Part shown: piece after piece, positions 47,493-58,014 of the stretch
How positions within the stretch are numbered: position 1 is the stretch's first letter
How the letters are laid out: every line of letters begins with the position of its first letter
Assembly (NCBI GenBank): GCA_028023455.1
Contig: JAQFVV010001068.1
Span: 1-64,000, forward strand
Direction: 5' to 3'
DNA length: 64,000 nucleotides
Origin: Epiperipatus broadwayi
Taxonomy: Eukaryota; Onychophora; Udeonychophora; Euonychophora; Peripatidae
Translations under genes and position numbers: made by a program
Notes under the pieces: generated by a model
What the model saw: only the letters and a program-made list of their open reading frames with translations
The model's database searches: none
Told to the model about the DNA's origin: nothing

Positions 47493-50123
47493 CAGACAAT
47501 GGTAGAAGAGAATGTCATGAATTAATAATTATATACAATATTGTGAAAACCAAGGATTGTCGTCTATGAAGATTTATTAAACAGAGCTATTGTTTTACTT
47601 TAAAATAGAACATTAAGTGACTGAAAGAAAAAAATAAAATATTTTTTTTTAGCTTAAATATGAACAGTTCAAGAAAGTCTGGTGAAGAAGTATCGTAAAT
47701 ATAATTTAAATATTTTATTAATTTATTTTTAAATATAAAATGCTATATTAGATTAGGGAAAACATATAAACATAAATTTAATAATAATGAGATTTAAATA
47801 TAATAGCTTAATAGAATGATAGAAATATTGTTTTAAAAATAAAAAGTATGTATGGAATTTTTATATCTACAAGAATTAATGGAATGGTGAAGCCTACAGA
47901 ACACGATCGAGAAGATCAAGATCGTTTTGGTAATTTTGGTATTTATTCATAATGCATAATGTATTTTTTTTTAGATCATCTATTGATTAAGAATGACGTG
48001 TGAAAGTTTTAAAATTATAAGTACACATTTTATACAACATTAAAACATATTCTAAGATAAGAGTAATTTTAAATATGCATGCAATGAGTTATTTCAAGTA
48101 TAATTAATAATATAAGTTGTCAAAACAATTGTGTGATTCTTTTGAACTTTCATGTAACAAAGTATTAGATATTTTAAAATAGTTTGTATATGATAAATAT
48201 ACGAGAAAAGTAGTAAAAGATTTTCTTAGAGAACAGCTGTATAGTTTTGAAATAAAATGAATTTTATTATTGTTAGAAATGTAGATAAGAATTTGTCGAT
48301 GTACTGTATAGAAAAATCTAGAGAAATAAGATCGGATAGTGACTTGGTAGTACTAGTGTAGAGGAAACCAAGATGATGTTTTGCTAAGAAATAAGAAAAA
48401 TAAAGTATTTGGATCATAGTTAGTTTGTGTGATTTCAATATAGCTAACTAAGCACTATCACTGAACACATATATTTTGGACAGTGTCTTTACGTATCTTT
48501 TAAACTCTTTGATGTTATATAAAGCTGAAGAAATAGCTTTAGCATCACTCCTATAATAGAGGTGGGTAGACAGACAAAGGTCACTCCTCTATAGTGTCTT
48601 TGAATTCACTGTGCCATTATTGTCAAGGTTTATGACGGATAATATTTTAGTTATTTTGATCCTGTGCATCTATTTTCGCTATCCTTGTTTCGTGAATCTG
48701 CATCGTCAGAAAGATATTTTTTACAGAAATAATGAATAAAATAGAACTGAGGGTATGTTATCGTTCAAGTAAGAATAGTTTATTTACTGGAATGTGTTAG
48801 AATTGTGTAATTTTAAAAGTGAAAGTACAAAAATCATAAAGAGAGAAAGAATCATATAATACAGTTTAAAACCAATTTGGAAACGAATATAAGATTTTAA
48901 AAGAGAAATCTAAAACAAAGTTTTTTTTTAAGTGATAATAAAATTTGAATATTTTTATAATAATATTTAGAAAATGAATATTGCATGTTTGTTAAGAAAA
49001 TAATTCAATAATGTGTAATAGACATATATATTTGTGCATGGTGTGTTAATAATTGTAATTACCATCCGAAGCAAGGCTTGAATGAGTATATTAGATTAAT
49101 AAGCATTGTATAGTGAACAATAAAACGTAATATCAAATGTAGAAGAATGTTTTGAATCTGTAGGAGTCCATATAACTAATATAAAATTAGAGTTTTATGA
49201 TTTTGTAGAATGTTTACTACGAATGTAATTTTATAAAAATATAATTTTAAAAAATAGTAGGGATACAAAGTATTAGTGATAATTATAAATAAATACATTT
49301 TGTAACAAGTTAAACTAAAATAAGAAATCCAATAATAATAATACTGTACTTTCTTAAGTATTTAAAAGATGAGAATTAATTAGAAAAATAAGGAGAAGTT
49401 TAATTTTCATGTTATAAACTAGTAAAATAACTTTGTGATAGGAGAGTAAGGATATCCAATGTACATAATGTAAAATAGTATTGTTATTTGTTTTTGTTAT
49501 TAATAAACTTTGTTGTAAATTTATTATAAAGCCTTGTGTCTTCGTTATTATTTCTCCACATGGATGCATGATATTACAATACACATTTATAATGGAAACA
49601 GACATAGTTTTGCACAAAATAGGTAAACATAAAAGTGTTATAATAATTTTGAAAATTTATTTGTATGATAAAATTAAAAGATCATAATTATATCATTTAT
49701 TGGTCATAAGTTGGTTGCCACAATATTAAAAATAAATTATATGCTAATGTTACCACACGTATTTTGTTGTCGGATTATTAAAATACTGCCACGTACGTAA
49801 TTATTTATTTCATTTAGGAAGTAATAAGATCATATTATACAATTATTATTATTATTATTATTTATTATTGTTAGTTGCCGCGTAGTGAATTTATGACATA
49901 AAATGCCCTTTTCATAGTTTACTACCGTAATTTTAAATCAGTTAGAATACAATTTATGAACCTGAGATTTGATTTTATTTTATTTATTCTATTTATTTAC
50001 TTAATCTTATTTAATTGAGCTAGATTATTATTACAAAGAATATTAAGACATGATTATTATTTTAATCGTAATGAAAAGAGCTTAGAAAGTCGTAAGAATA
50101 CTATAAGTTAGTTATTTAGTATA
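47493..50123. other. non-coding part of the inserted segment
   Basis: Stop-dense on both strands. The minus-strand stretches 48438-48226 and 49617-49354 show no motif. A patch at 48540-48720 is slightly richer in GC but has no coding pattern. Confidence 0.4.
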
Positions 50124-50421
50124 GTAAAAGGGGGAATAGTGTTCTTATGCCATTGAGATAGTATCAGGTGGATAATATCTCAATGTAGTCTGTCTCGTTC
50201 TCCGTGTCGTCACTCCATGTCTCATGAAAATAATAAATATTTGTTAATTTATTTTTAAAAATATAACTGTACTTGTATTTTAAAAGTTAGAGCTAGTAAT
50301 CATTTTTAATTAACGCTGGATATTTCATTTGTTAAACTGAGCTAGAACCCGGAATTTAAGTATATATAAATTTTATGGAGGATATGGACGGAGGAGGAGG
50401 GCAGAATATATATATATATAT

Positions 50422-53043
50422 TGTAACGGGATGAGGTGGGTGGAAATGGAGTGGATCTGTAGAATTGAACTGGGATGATGGCAAAATATCAGCACTCGCA
50501 GTCCATTTAATGAAATACAAATATCAATAATTTGAAAAGTATTATCTATAAATAAATATTTAATGATATAAGAGTATGAGATTAGAAATCTCTAAGAACA
50601 TTGTAAGATCAACCAGTTAACTCAGAAGAGCAACTACAAATATAATTATCCACCAGCATTATCAATAAATAAATATAAGTGCAAATAAATATTCAAGAGA
50701 AATAACCATCCATCATCATCATTGATGGGAATAAACAAATTAGTACAATAAATCAACAGTCCATCTTGTGGCTGGATTTGAACAATAAAAAATATAAATT
50801 AGCAGTCAATCTTGTGACTGGATTGGAAATGGGTCTTCTGTAGACCAGGCTAACTATTGAGCCTTTTCCAGCTTGGGTAATTATATAAACATGACTTGGA
50901 TCACCAGCTTAGTGCCCATCCATTAAAAATACATAAGAATCAAAAATCAAACAATAATGCTGGGACATTAGAACATGCTGATCATCATCAATGCTCAGGC
51001 CACATGTACTGGCCAACTATAAACTTAACTTCTAATAAGACTAAATTAAAAATAAAATATAGTGCATGGGCTTTAAAGAGTATTCTCTTTTGCACCAACC
51101 ATGATGAGGATTGATCATCTCTGGACGCTCAAAGCACTAAATACACATCCCCAGTCATATATTCATCCCATGCTCGAATCTAGCCCAGAGAACACAAGGT
51201 CTATGACTATATGTGAACAAGAGATGATGAAAACAATTTTTAACAATTAAATACAGGTTTATTAATAACAAAAAAAAATGATTAAGGTCTTATAAGGGTT
51301 CTGATTAGGTTTACTTAAAACCCATTCAGCACACAGGCATGTGGCTTGATACAAAATAAACATGTTTGAATTAACATTTAATTTAGAAAAATTATCAAAA
51401 TTTTACACATAAGTGTCTATCTGACATGCATTGTTATTTACAATACAATTGACATATATACACACACATATGTGCATGAATTTTCTGATTTTGATTATAA
51501 TACAAAATTTCAAATGATCACATTGAGATTTAAATAATTACTATTCAACATTTAAATTGTTACATTGATTTACATATATGTATAATAAAATATATTCAAA
51601 TTATTACTATGGTTTACATATATATGGGCACAGACATGTGATTCATAACATGCAATTAATATTTAAAAAAATGAATTGACATTTAATAATAAAAAAATTA
51701 AAAATTTACATATATGAGTGTGCTGTACACTTACTTTTATCTATTTCAACTTTTTACAATAATATTATAACCTTCTAATACATAAATTTCCTACCTATAT
51801 GTGTGTATAAACAAAATATAGATACAATTTAAAATTAGTTTCAATTTATAAGTTCTCAAAAGTATAGTCAATTTTTTGACAGGTATTTGTTGATTAATTA
51901 TCAATGTTTTTAAATTAAATTATTGAATCATCGATTCTTTACTTCTTTTTTTTTTAATATAAATTTTTCAAAATAATGTCCAAGAGGATTATTGTTCAAA
52001 AATGTCTCTTTTGCCTTTAAAATGAGATGGTCAATGAATTATTCTTGACTCTTAATTATAATTCAAGCAAAATTATTTTATATTCTTTTAAAATACAGAG
52101 ATTTTTAACCGACTTAAAATAAGATTGTTCTATATATGTCTCTTTTTATATGACTTATTTTAAAATAACTCACTGTTTATCCATGCTTTTCTGCATATAT
52201 CTGATGCAGCATATGTGTAATTAACTCTTCAGCAAGCTGGAAGATTTTTTTCTTGGTGAGTTTGGTTTTAGTGATTGTCATCATCAGGTAAAAGTATAAT
52301 CCATGTATAATGTTGGTCCATAGTTGGCCTCCCATCTGTGTAGAACTGTTCTAGGCAAGCAGCTGTCCTTTCCATGTTTAAGGCTATGAATTATAGCACA
52401 AAAAAGTGGGTCATTTTCTCCATGTGAATTCAAATTCCTGCTAAGGAAAACAGTCTATTATCTTGCCTTCAACTATATCAGTTTATGGTAGCTATTCTGC
52501 AAATTCTCTGGTCAGCTAAAACCAACTGCTGCACTTTATGAAGTTGCAGTAAAATATTGAAACCAATTTTCAGCTGACCGTTTTTACAAAAATTATTATC
52601 CAGACTGACTGATATTTTTATCAGCTCTTTTTATAAAATCATCTGAGGTGTTATAACAACACCTTGATTAAAAACAGAATTTTATTTTTATTTCTCTAAT
52701 CCCTTGGAATCTATATACATGTTTTTACTTAGGGGATTTTTAATAGATAAAAAAATTGTTTAATTAATTAAAAAAATTAAAAAATAAGTATGGTGTTTTT
52801 ACATTTCAAAATCAGAATAATAATAATAATAATACAATATTTATATTTATTCAGACCTTTTAAAAGTTTAATTTATAAAACAATATTTTAAATCAGAGTT
52901 ATTTATTTATTTCTATTTTAGTAAATGTAGAAAATATCTACTATAATTTTTGTCTGTGTTTATTTCTACTTTTTCTTTATTTTATGTATATATATATGCA
53001 CATACACTATATTAGTGTATGCTATGTAAGCGAACTGGTTACA
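50422..53043. repeat. 2.6-kb solo-LTR-like block
   Basis: Bounded by TGTAACGGG and GGTTACA, i.e. TGTAAC...GTTACA, and flanked by AT tracts on both sides. No ORF with recognised motifs. It contains a duplicated 22-bp phrase (cagtccatcttgtggctgg / cagtcaatcttgtgactgg, 50757 and 50803). Several internal blocks recur in the 34029 fragment in the same order. Size and ends are similar to the 2.5-kb LTRs of element A, but the interior is different. The most economical reading is a solo LTR of a related family. Confidence 0.6.
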
Positions 53044-53911
53044 ATATATAGCTTTACATGCAGTTTGCATCTAATAAAACATATATATAGACAGAATAAA
53101 GCTAAATTCAACTGTTCTAATTTCTTTTTTTTTTTCAGTTTCTTTTAAACAAAAATCATATTACTTTTTTAAAATTTAAATTGATAATTATTTCCACTTA
53201 TTTACTTAATAAATCAGCATAATGTTCCATTCATTTCTTTTACTCTTTATCCAAATGCTGAATTAGTTTTAAAAAATGTCCATTTTGTAGAAAAATATAA
53301 AAATAATAGTTCTGATAAAACACTTGTCCGATCTAATGTAGAGCAAACTGAAACAGACAATTTTTAATTGTTTCCTTTTTATCTTGGTGCTATTTCTATT
53401 GTTCAAAAAACCAGCATTCCAGTTTTTAAAATATTTTTGAATATCGATTCATTAAAAAATAACAAAACAAATTATAAAATAAATTTATAATATTATTCTT
53501 ATCTTTCTTATATTTAATTATGATTTATTTTTTATTGTTGTAATTATTGTTTTTATTTAAGTCATTGTTAATATAATTAACACAATACAATGATCAACTT
53601 ATATATACAACTATGTACAAATTTTCTATTAAGATTGATATTTTCTTAGTAATAAAATTTTATTACTAATATATATGTGCATGTTTTTATGGTCAATTAG
53701 CCATCATTCTTAAGTACTTAATAAGTAGTTATTACAGTGTTTAGAAAAAATATCAAAAATATAAAAACATTAATTTTTTTTGAAGTGTTCCAGCAAAAAC
53801 CTTTTGTTTATCTTTCTACTTGCTAATTAAAAAAAAATAAAACAAAAACATTCCATTATTTCAGATGGTTTAAGTATGTTGTTGGGGTAACAATTTTTAG
53901 CTACCTTCACA
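53044..53911 (-). repeat. element A 3' LTR, proximal part
   Basis: Direct match of 59660-60517. It ends ctaccttcaca, the inverse of the LTR start TGTGAAGGTAG, directly against the purine tract. Confidence 0.93.
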
Positions 53912-53925
53912 ATTCCCCTCTCCTA
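53912..53925 (-). promoter_or_regulatory. polypurine tract of element A
   Basis: Minus strand TAGGAGAGGGGAAT directly before the LTR start TGTGAAGG. This is the expected site for plus-strand DNA priming in LTR retrotransposons, and it fixes the orientation of the element. Confidence 0.85.
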
Positions 53926-54547
53926 CACAAGATCAAAATTTTGCTTATAAATCAAAATTTTATCTTCTAATGAGTGTAAAGCATCTGTGACAAATCACAA
54001 CACTAACTTTCTTCCATTTCCTTCAATCTCTTAATTTCAAATACCTGTCCTGGCATTCCCTCTCTCAATAATTACATATCATTTCAAGTGAGAAACTATC
54101 TTAGGGTAATATATATATATTGCTGTTCAACTTTATGGTATGAACCTGACCATTTATGTATCTCTATACAGATGATACCCAACTTTGTTCACTAATCTCT
54201 CCTGCCCTTCTCTAGAGACTTACTGGATTTTGAGGACTATGTGAAGTAGAGTATCCATCACCATGTGTGGATTGACTCTAAAAACTGTGGTCAGTTCTAA
54301 GGTATACCAGTATGTCTACTGAAGCATACCCTCATAAATACAATAACTTAATTAATATAACTCTAACAATATTTTTTTATGTTCTCTCACTTTTTTTTAA
54401 CTTCATTATCATTTCTACTGCTAACTATTCATTGGTGATGAAATTATTTATTTCATACTATTCTATAGATGGACCAAGATATGATTTCAATATTCTTGCA
54501 TTGTATGTATCGCTAATCTCTTTTTTCATATTTAACCCAAACTATTA
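53926..54547 (-). other. element A, unrecognised 3' internal region
   Basis: Non-coding on the minus strand, stop-dense. A plus-strand open stretch (54312-54548) is hydrophobic but runs against the element and is taken as chance. Confidence 0.4.
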
Positions 54548-54762
54548 GGATCGGTCTGTTTTGTTATGACATATGATCCCTTTAGTGATATTTGTTTTCT
54601 TGGGGGTTTTATTTTGTTTTTGGTGGGAAGTTTTCATAAGCACTCTTCCTATCTGAAATTTATATGGTTTTTCCTTCTCATTCTTCTGTTTTGCTTTATT
54701 ATGTAACACTTCATGAGTTTTTTTAACTACTTCAGTATTTATGTCATGATTTACTACTGTGG
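54548..54762 (-). pseudogene. element A integrase C-terminal relic
   Basis: The minus-strand translation includes 'VVKKTHEVLHNKAKQKNEKE', then KPYKFQIGRVLMK, then 'KTNITKGIICHNKTDRS'. Ty3/gypsy integrases end with a helix of the type 'a...H....a....K.yd....', the 'y.F.vGD.VLmk' strand and 'kf.p.wkGPy.i......'. The order and spacing fit. The catalytic core is not present upstream, so only the tail of pol survives. Confidence 0.5.
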
Positions 54763-55036
54763 GTAATTATATGTATATATCCATACAAATGGTATTGTTG
54801 ACTCATAGTATTATTGTGTTGAAATGACTTAATCTTTTATGACTTATGACACATGTATATGAAATCTTTGCTCCAACTGACTTTTAACATTGTTTTGAAC
54901 ATTGACATCACCATTAACTATTTTACATATATACAATAATTTAATTTTTCCTTTTTGAAAAACTATATTAGGATTCAACCATTTTCAAATAATCATTTCA
55001 CATTTCAAGTCTGCAACTTTCGAAATCCATCCCATA

Positions 55037-55309
55037 TTACATGCTATTTTTTTTTATTCTTTTTTTATTCTCAGCATCATCATCCATTTGCCTAATAAAT
55101 GTAAATGGACCTTCACACGTATTGTATAACTTATGGTAATGCGAACCTTTTTGGCTATTGCTATCTAATGTGGCTGTTCCTAATATCACTTGATAATTCT
55201 CTATTATTTGGACATCCTTCCAATTATGGAAACATTTTATGTCCCATAATATATTTTTAAGATGATCAAATCTATAAATTTCACTTGCTTTAATGCAATC
55301 ATCTTTCAT
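55037..55309 (-). CDS. unrecognised 90-residue ORF in element A
   Basis: Starts MKDDCIKASEIYRFDHLKNI and ends in a basic tail (ENKKRIKKNSM). A 'LYNTCEGPFTFIRQMDDD' phrase recalls the 'l...weGPf.i' strand of integrase or chromodomain-like tails, but the rest does not fit and an integrase tail is already found downstream at 54548-54762. It may continue, after a frame break near 55320, the long ORF upstream. Function unknown. Confidence 0.35.
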   Translation of the reverse strand: MKDDCIKASEIYRFDHLKNILWDIKCFHNWKDVQIIENYQVILGTATLDSNSQKGSHYHKLYNTCEGPFTFIRQMDDDAENKKRIKKNSM

Positions 55310-55388
55310 AAAGAGACAGTTTTTTTCACTAACTATTCTTTTAATAGTTAAAAGCTTTCTCTGTTTGTGATTATTATAAATTTTATGT

Positions 55389-56378
55389 TTAAAATTTTGA
55401 TTGCCTATTGTGACAATCTTCTTTTATGGTAAGCCTTTGAACATATAGTAATTCTCTTTGGATTCTACCACTATATTTATGAACTTTATATTTAGAACAA
55501 TCTTTAAGTTCTGAACATTGGATGCTCACATTAACTGGCATCTTTTGGCTATATAACCTTTCTGCATCTACATTATTCATGGACAAATTTAATAAATATA
55601 AATCAGTCAGACATGTTTTTGGGATTACTTCTCCCAAATTAAGATCAATAGAATGGTTTTCTATCTTATCTTTGGAGACCTGAAGAGTACAACCAGTAGG
55701 AAATTCATGGTCAATTGAAGTTTCAGCAATAAAAGACTGCTTAGTAATTTGATTGGATTCAAAAATGAAATCAATTAAGCTCTTTTGCAAGATAATAGCT
55801 TGTTGCTGCTTATTTAAATTACAAATGACAATCTTATTATCCCCTTCCCAGATAAAAATCCAATATCGAATATCTGAATGTGTTAAACTGGGTAAATATA
55901 GAATAGGTTGACTAAAAGTATAAGGTTTAACTTGTTTATGTGCATTCAGTAATTTTTTTAAGAACTGCTCATAATTTTCTAAATCTTTTGAAGCATTCTT
56001 CAGGCTACTACTAGAATACATCATAATAAACCTTCTATTCATAACAGATTGAAAACATCCAACACTCCTGCTGGATAACTCTAAGATTGCAGCTCTAATC
56101 CAATTATATAAATAATATTGATCATGAGCAACATACAAATCATGCCAATGATAAGGTATACTAGGTAAGATTTTCTTTCCATCTACCTGTGTACTTTCTC
56201 TAACTGTAGTGATTACTTCAGTGTTGTCCCCTATATGTTCCATTCCCATGGGGTTTGTTAAAGATGTTATTAATTGGGCATTTACTACAGATGCTTTTCC
56301 CATGTTACTCCAAGTATTTGGGTTGGTCATAACTTGTTGCATCTTATGTTTATCATTTGAGTATTTTGTGACACTCAT
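55389..56378 (-). CDS. unrecognised 329-residue ORF of element A
   Basis: This is the longest open frame in the window. It starts MSVTKYSNDKHKMQQ, and its ATG overlaps the TGA of the upstream coiled-coil ORF as ATGA, so it may be reached by frameshift or reinitiation. The N-terminal 75 residues are polar. Residues about 75-165 contain 'WHDLYVAHDQYYLYNWIRAA' and a helical part. Residues 165-290 look like a mixed alpha/beta domain ('IRYWIFIWEGDNKIVICNLN', 'LYLLNLSMNNVDAERL'). No zinc knuckle, protease triad, RT or integrase signature is present. Its position after a Gag-like coil suggests a capsid-like or family-specific protein, which is inference. It survives intact although its neighbours are broken. 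Confidence 0.55.
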   Translation of the reverse strand: MSVTKYSNDKHKMQQVMTNPNTWSNMGKASVVNAQLITSLTNPMGMEHIGDNTEVITTVRESTQVDGKKILPSIPYHWHDLYVAHDQYYLYNWIRAAILELSSRSVGCFQSVMNRRFIMMYSSSSLKNASKDLENYEQFLKKLLNAHKQVKPYTFSQPILYLPSLTHSDIRYWIFIWEGDNKIVICNLNKQQQAIILQKSLIDFIFESNQITKQSFIAETSIDHEFPTGCTLQVSKDKIENHSIDLNLGEVIPKTCLTDLYLLNLSMNNVDAERLYSQKMPVNVSIQCSELKDCSKYKVHKYSGRIQRELLYVQRLTIKEDCHNRQSKF

Positions 56379-57275
56379 AATTCAATTCCCTCCAGTCTTT
56401 GACTAAGGGCCTCATCTAAATGTTTTAGGCGACAATGTAAAGTTTCTGTAGTTTTCTTATGCATCTCTATAGTTTCACCATGTGTTTCTATAATTTTACA
56501 ACATACTTCCATTTCTGTATTTTTCTTGGTAGTGAACTGGTCTAAAATTTCATGGGTAGCCTTCATTTCTTCATGCATTTTATTTGCATGCTTTCTTTGA
56601 CTCTCATAAATCTCTTTTTTGAAGGGCTCTTGACTTTGACACACCTCTTGGTATTTAACAGTTAGCTGACTGGTGACACTATGTTTAAATTCCTCCAAAC
56701 ATCTATATTGCATGTCTTTCTCCTCCACTTCTTTTCTCATTTCCCCTATTTCTTGTTGCAACTCAACACTACTCTTCTGAACACTTGTCAAACTTGTAGA
56801 CAGTTGTTTCATTTCTTGTGATAATTTTGTTTTCATATCTTTAATTTCTTCTCTTAACACTGTCTGCATAACATTCACACTCTCCTTCATCCATATGTCC
56901 ATCTTTAACCATATTAGCAACATCAGTCTTGGTTGCCATATCTCCCATCCTAACTTCTATGCTATCTATATTAGCTTTTAATTTTTCTACTTTATCTTTA
57001 GTAACCATATTAGCCTTCAATTGGTTCACACTTTTATTCATACCCTTTATATCAAATTTCATATTACTCATTTCAGACTTCATTCTACTCTCTATATCAG
57101 GCTTCATATTTTCCATTTTAGCCTTCATATGATCACTATCATCCTTCATATCAAGCTTCATATTCTCCATTTTAGCCTTCATATCATCACTATCAGCCTT
57201 CATATCAAGCTTCAAGCTCATGATTATCTGGGCCAATTGTGCCATTGTTATGGTATCTTCCATAGTTTGGACCAT
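56375..57275 (-). pseudogene. gag: element A Gag-like coiled-coil protein, one frameshift
   Basis: A start at 57275 (MVQTMEDTITMAQLAQ) opens 144 codons. A shift near 56900 moves to the next frame, which continues to 56375. Together they give about 300 residues of nearly continuous heptads with Met, Lys, Glu and Leu. The first part contains a duplicated 18-residue unit (SDDMKAKMENMKLDMK), encoded by a 54-bp tandem repeat. The second part (SVELQQEIGEMRKEVEEK and following) is a classical coiled coil. Long coils of this kind also precede Gag in Gyp1. A premature end or programmed shift cannot be distinguished. Confidence 0.65.
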
Positions 57276-57372
57276 TTTACTTCATGGTGATTGAATTATT
57301 TTTTCAACCTGAGTTTCTTGTGCCTCAATAGTCATTTCATCATATTGACATGTCTGTGAAAAGCAGTTTCCT

Positions 57373-57513
57373 TCAGTGACAGACCCCAGATGTTTCACTA
57401 GGCAAAGACCCTCCCTCATCACTAATCTCATCTTCACCTATCACAACATCACTAACTTCACTCTTCTCTATTTCAATATCACTTACTTCTCTTTGGAAAA
57501 CTTCTGTCTCCAT
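57373..57513 (-). CDS. small acidic ORF in element A leader
   Basis: A 46-codon ORF starting METEVFQREVSDIEIEKSE and ending at TGA. It is strongly acidic and lies between the primer site and the coiled-coil ORF. It may be the true N-terminus of Gag, separated from the coil by stop and frame breaks, or an upstream ORF. No family is recognised. Confidence 0.4.
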   Translation of the reverse strand: METEVFQREVSDIEIEKSEVSDVVIGEDEISDEGGSLPSETSGVCH

Positions 57514-57993
57514 ACTCAATAATTTTTTTCTATTTCTTAATAGCATTAATTATTTTAAACAACTTTTACTGATAACAATATTATAGTAGATAATTGTCTC
57601 AGGGTTTTACATTTTCCCCAACTATATATCAAATTTTTATTTGATTTTGACTGTCTACATCTAGATTAGTTTTTATATTGCCTGACTTCTCTACTTAAGG
57701 GCCAATTTACTCTTGATTTAACTGTTTTACAAGTCTCTGTTTATTGATCCCACATTCATTCTTTATATGCACTTTTTTCTTTATTTACTAATTTTTAATT
57801 TTAGGTGTTTTATGTTTTTATTTACTATTTGGGTATATATTTATTTGTTGTAGGCATATATACAATAGTGGTTTAATATTAATTAAACTTGTTATACAAG
57901 TGGAAAGTTTAAAATTATTCAACAAACAAAAATTTTTTTTCTTTAAATTTCTATCAAATGGCTAAACCTCCTTGCAGCTATCATATATTCAGG
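57514..57993 (-). other. element A leader, non-coding
   Basis: Sequence between primer site and first ATG. No hairpin or ORF of note was seen. A packaging signal would be expected here but cannot be recognised by eye. Confidence 0.4.
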
Positions 57994-58012
57994 CCTAAAT
58001 GTTTGGGCACCA
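57994..58012 (-). promoter_or_regulatory. primer-binding site of element A, tRNA-Lys-like
   Basis: Plus-strand cctaaatgtttgggcacca equals the 3' end of the presumed primer tRNA. Animal tRNA-Lys ends ...GTTGGGCGCCA, matching TTGGGC-CCA with a single G-to-A change in the last block. It begins two bases inside the LTR edge (58015), as expected for the 5' LTR of a minus-strand element. Confidence 0.8.
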
Positions 58013-58014
58013 GA

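Larger units (their letters stand above)
45847..50405. other. unclassified 4.6-kb inserted segment
   Basis: Starts TGTGCCCTTGTC after an AT tract and ends GGAGGGCAGA before another. The inverse of its end, TCTGCCCTCCTC, matches 9 of 12 bases of the start, so short terminal inverted repeats are possible. It holds a broken ORF (46917-47492). Near the right end, TAAAAGGGGGAA (50124-50136) is followed by TGTTCTTATGCC and AATAAA at 50228-50233, which looks like a purine tract plus a short LTR (50140-50403). No matching 5' copy was found. LTR retroelement or DNA transposon cannot be decided from the sequence. Confidence 0.4.
45847..53043. mobile_element. 7.2-kb insertion inside the 3' LTR of element A
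   Basis: The uninterrupted 5' LTR reads ctatatatatatataac at the corresponding point. In the 3' LTR this becomes ctatatatat, then 7197 bp starting TGTGCCCTTG and ending GGTTACA, then atatatagc. The hexamer atatat is present on both sides, though in an AT repeat its true length is ambiguous. The insertion contains two segments separated by another AT tract at 50406-50421: an unclassified 4.6-kb part and a 2.6-kb LTR-like part. Confidence 0.85.

Noticed and set aside
56929-57290. Plus-strand ORFs opposite the coiled-coil region
   Set aside because: They are shadows of the minus-strand heptad repeats (Ile/Phe/His-rich translation of Lys/Met/Asp codons).
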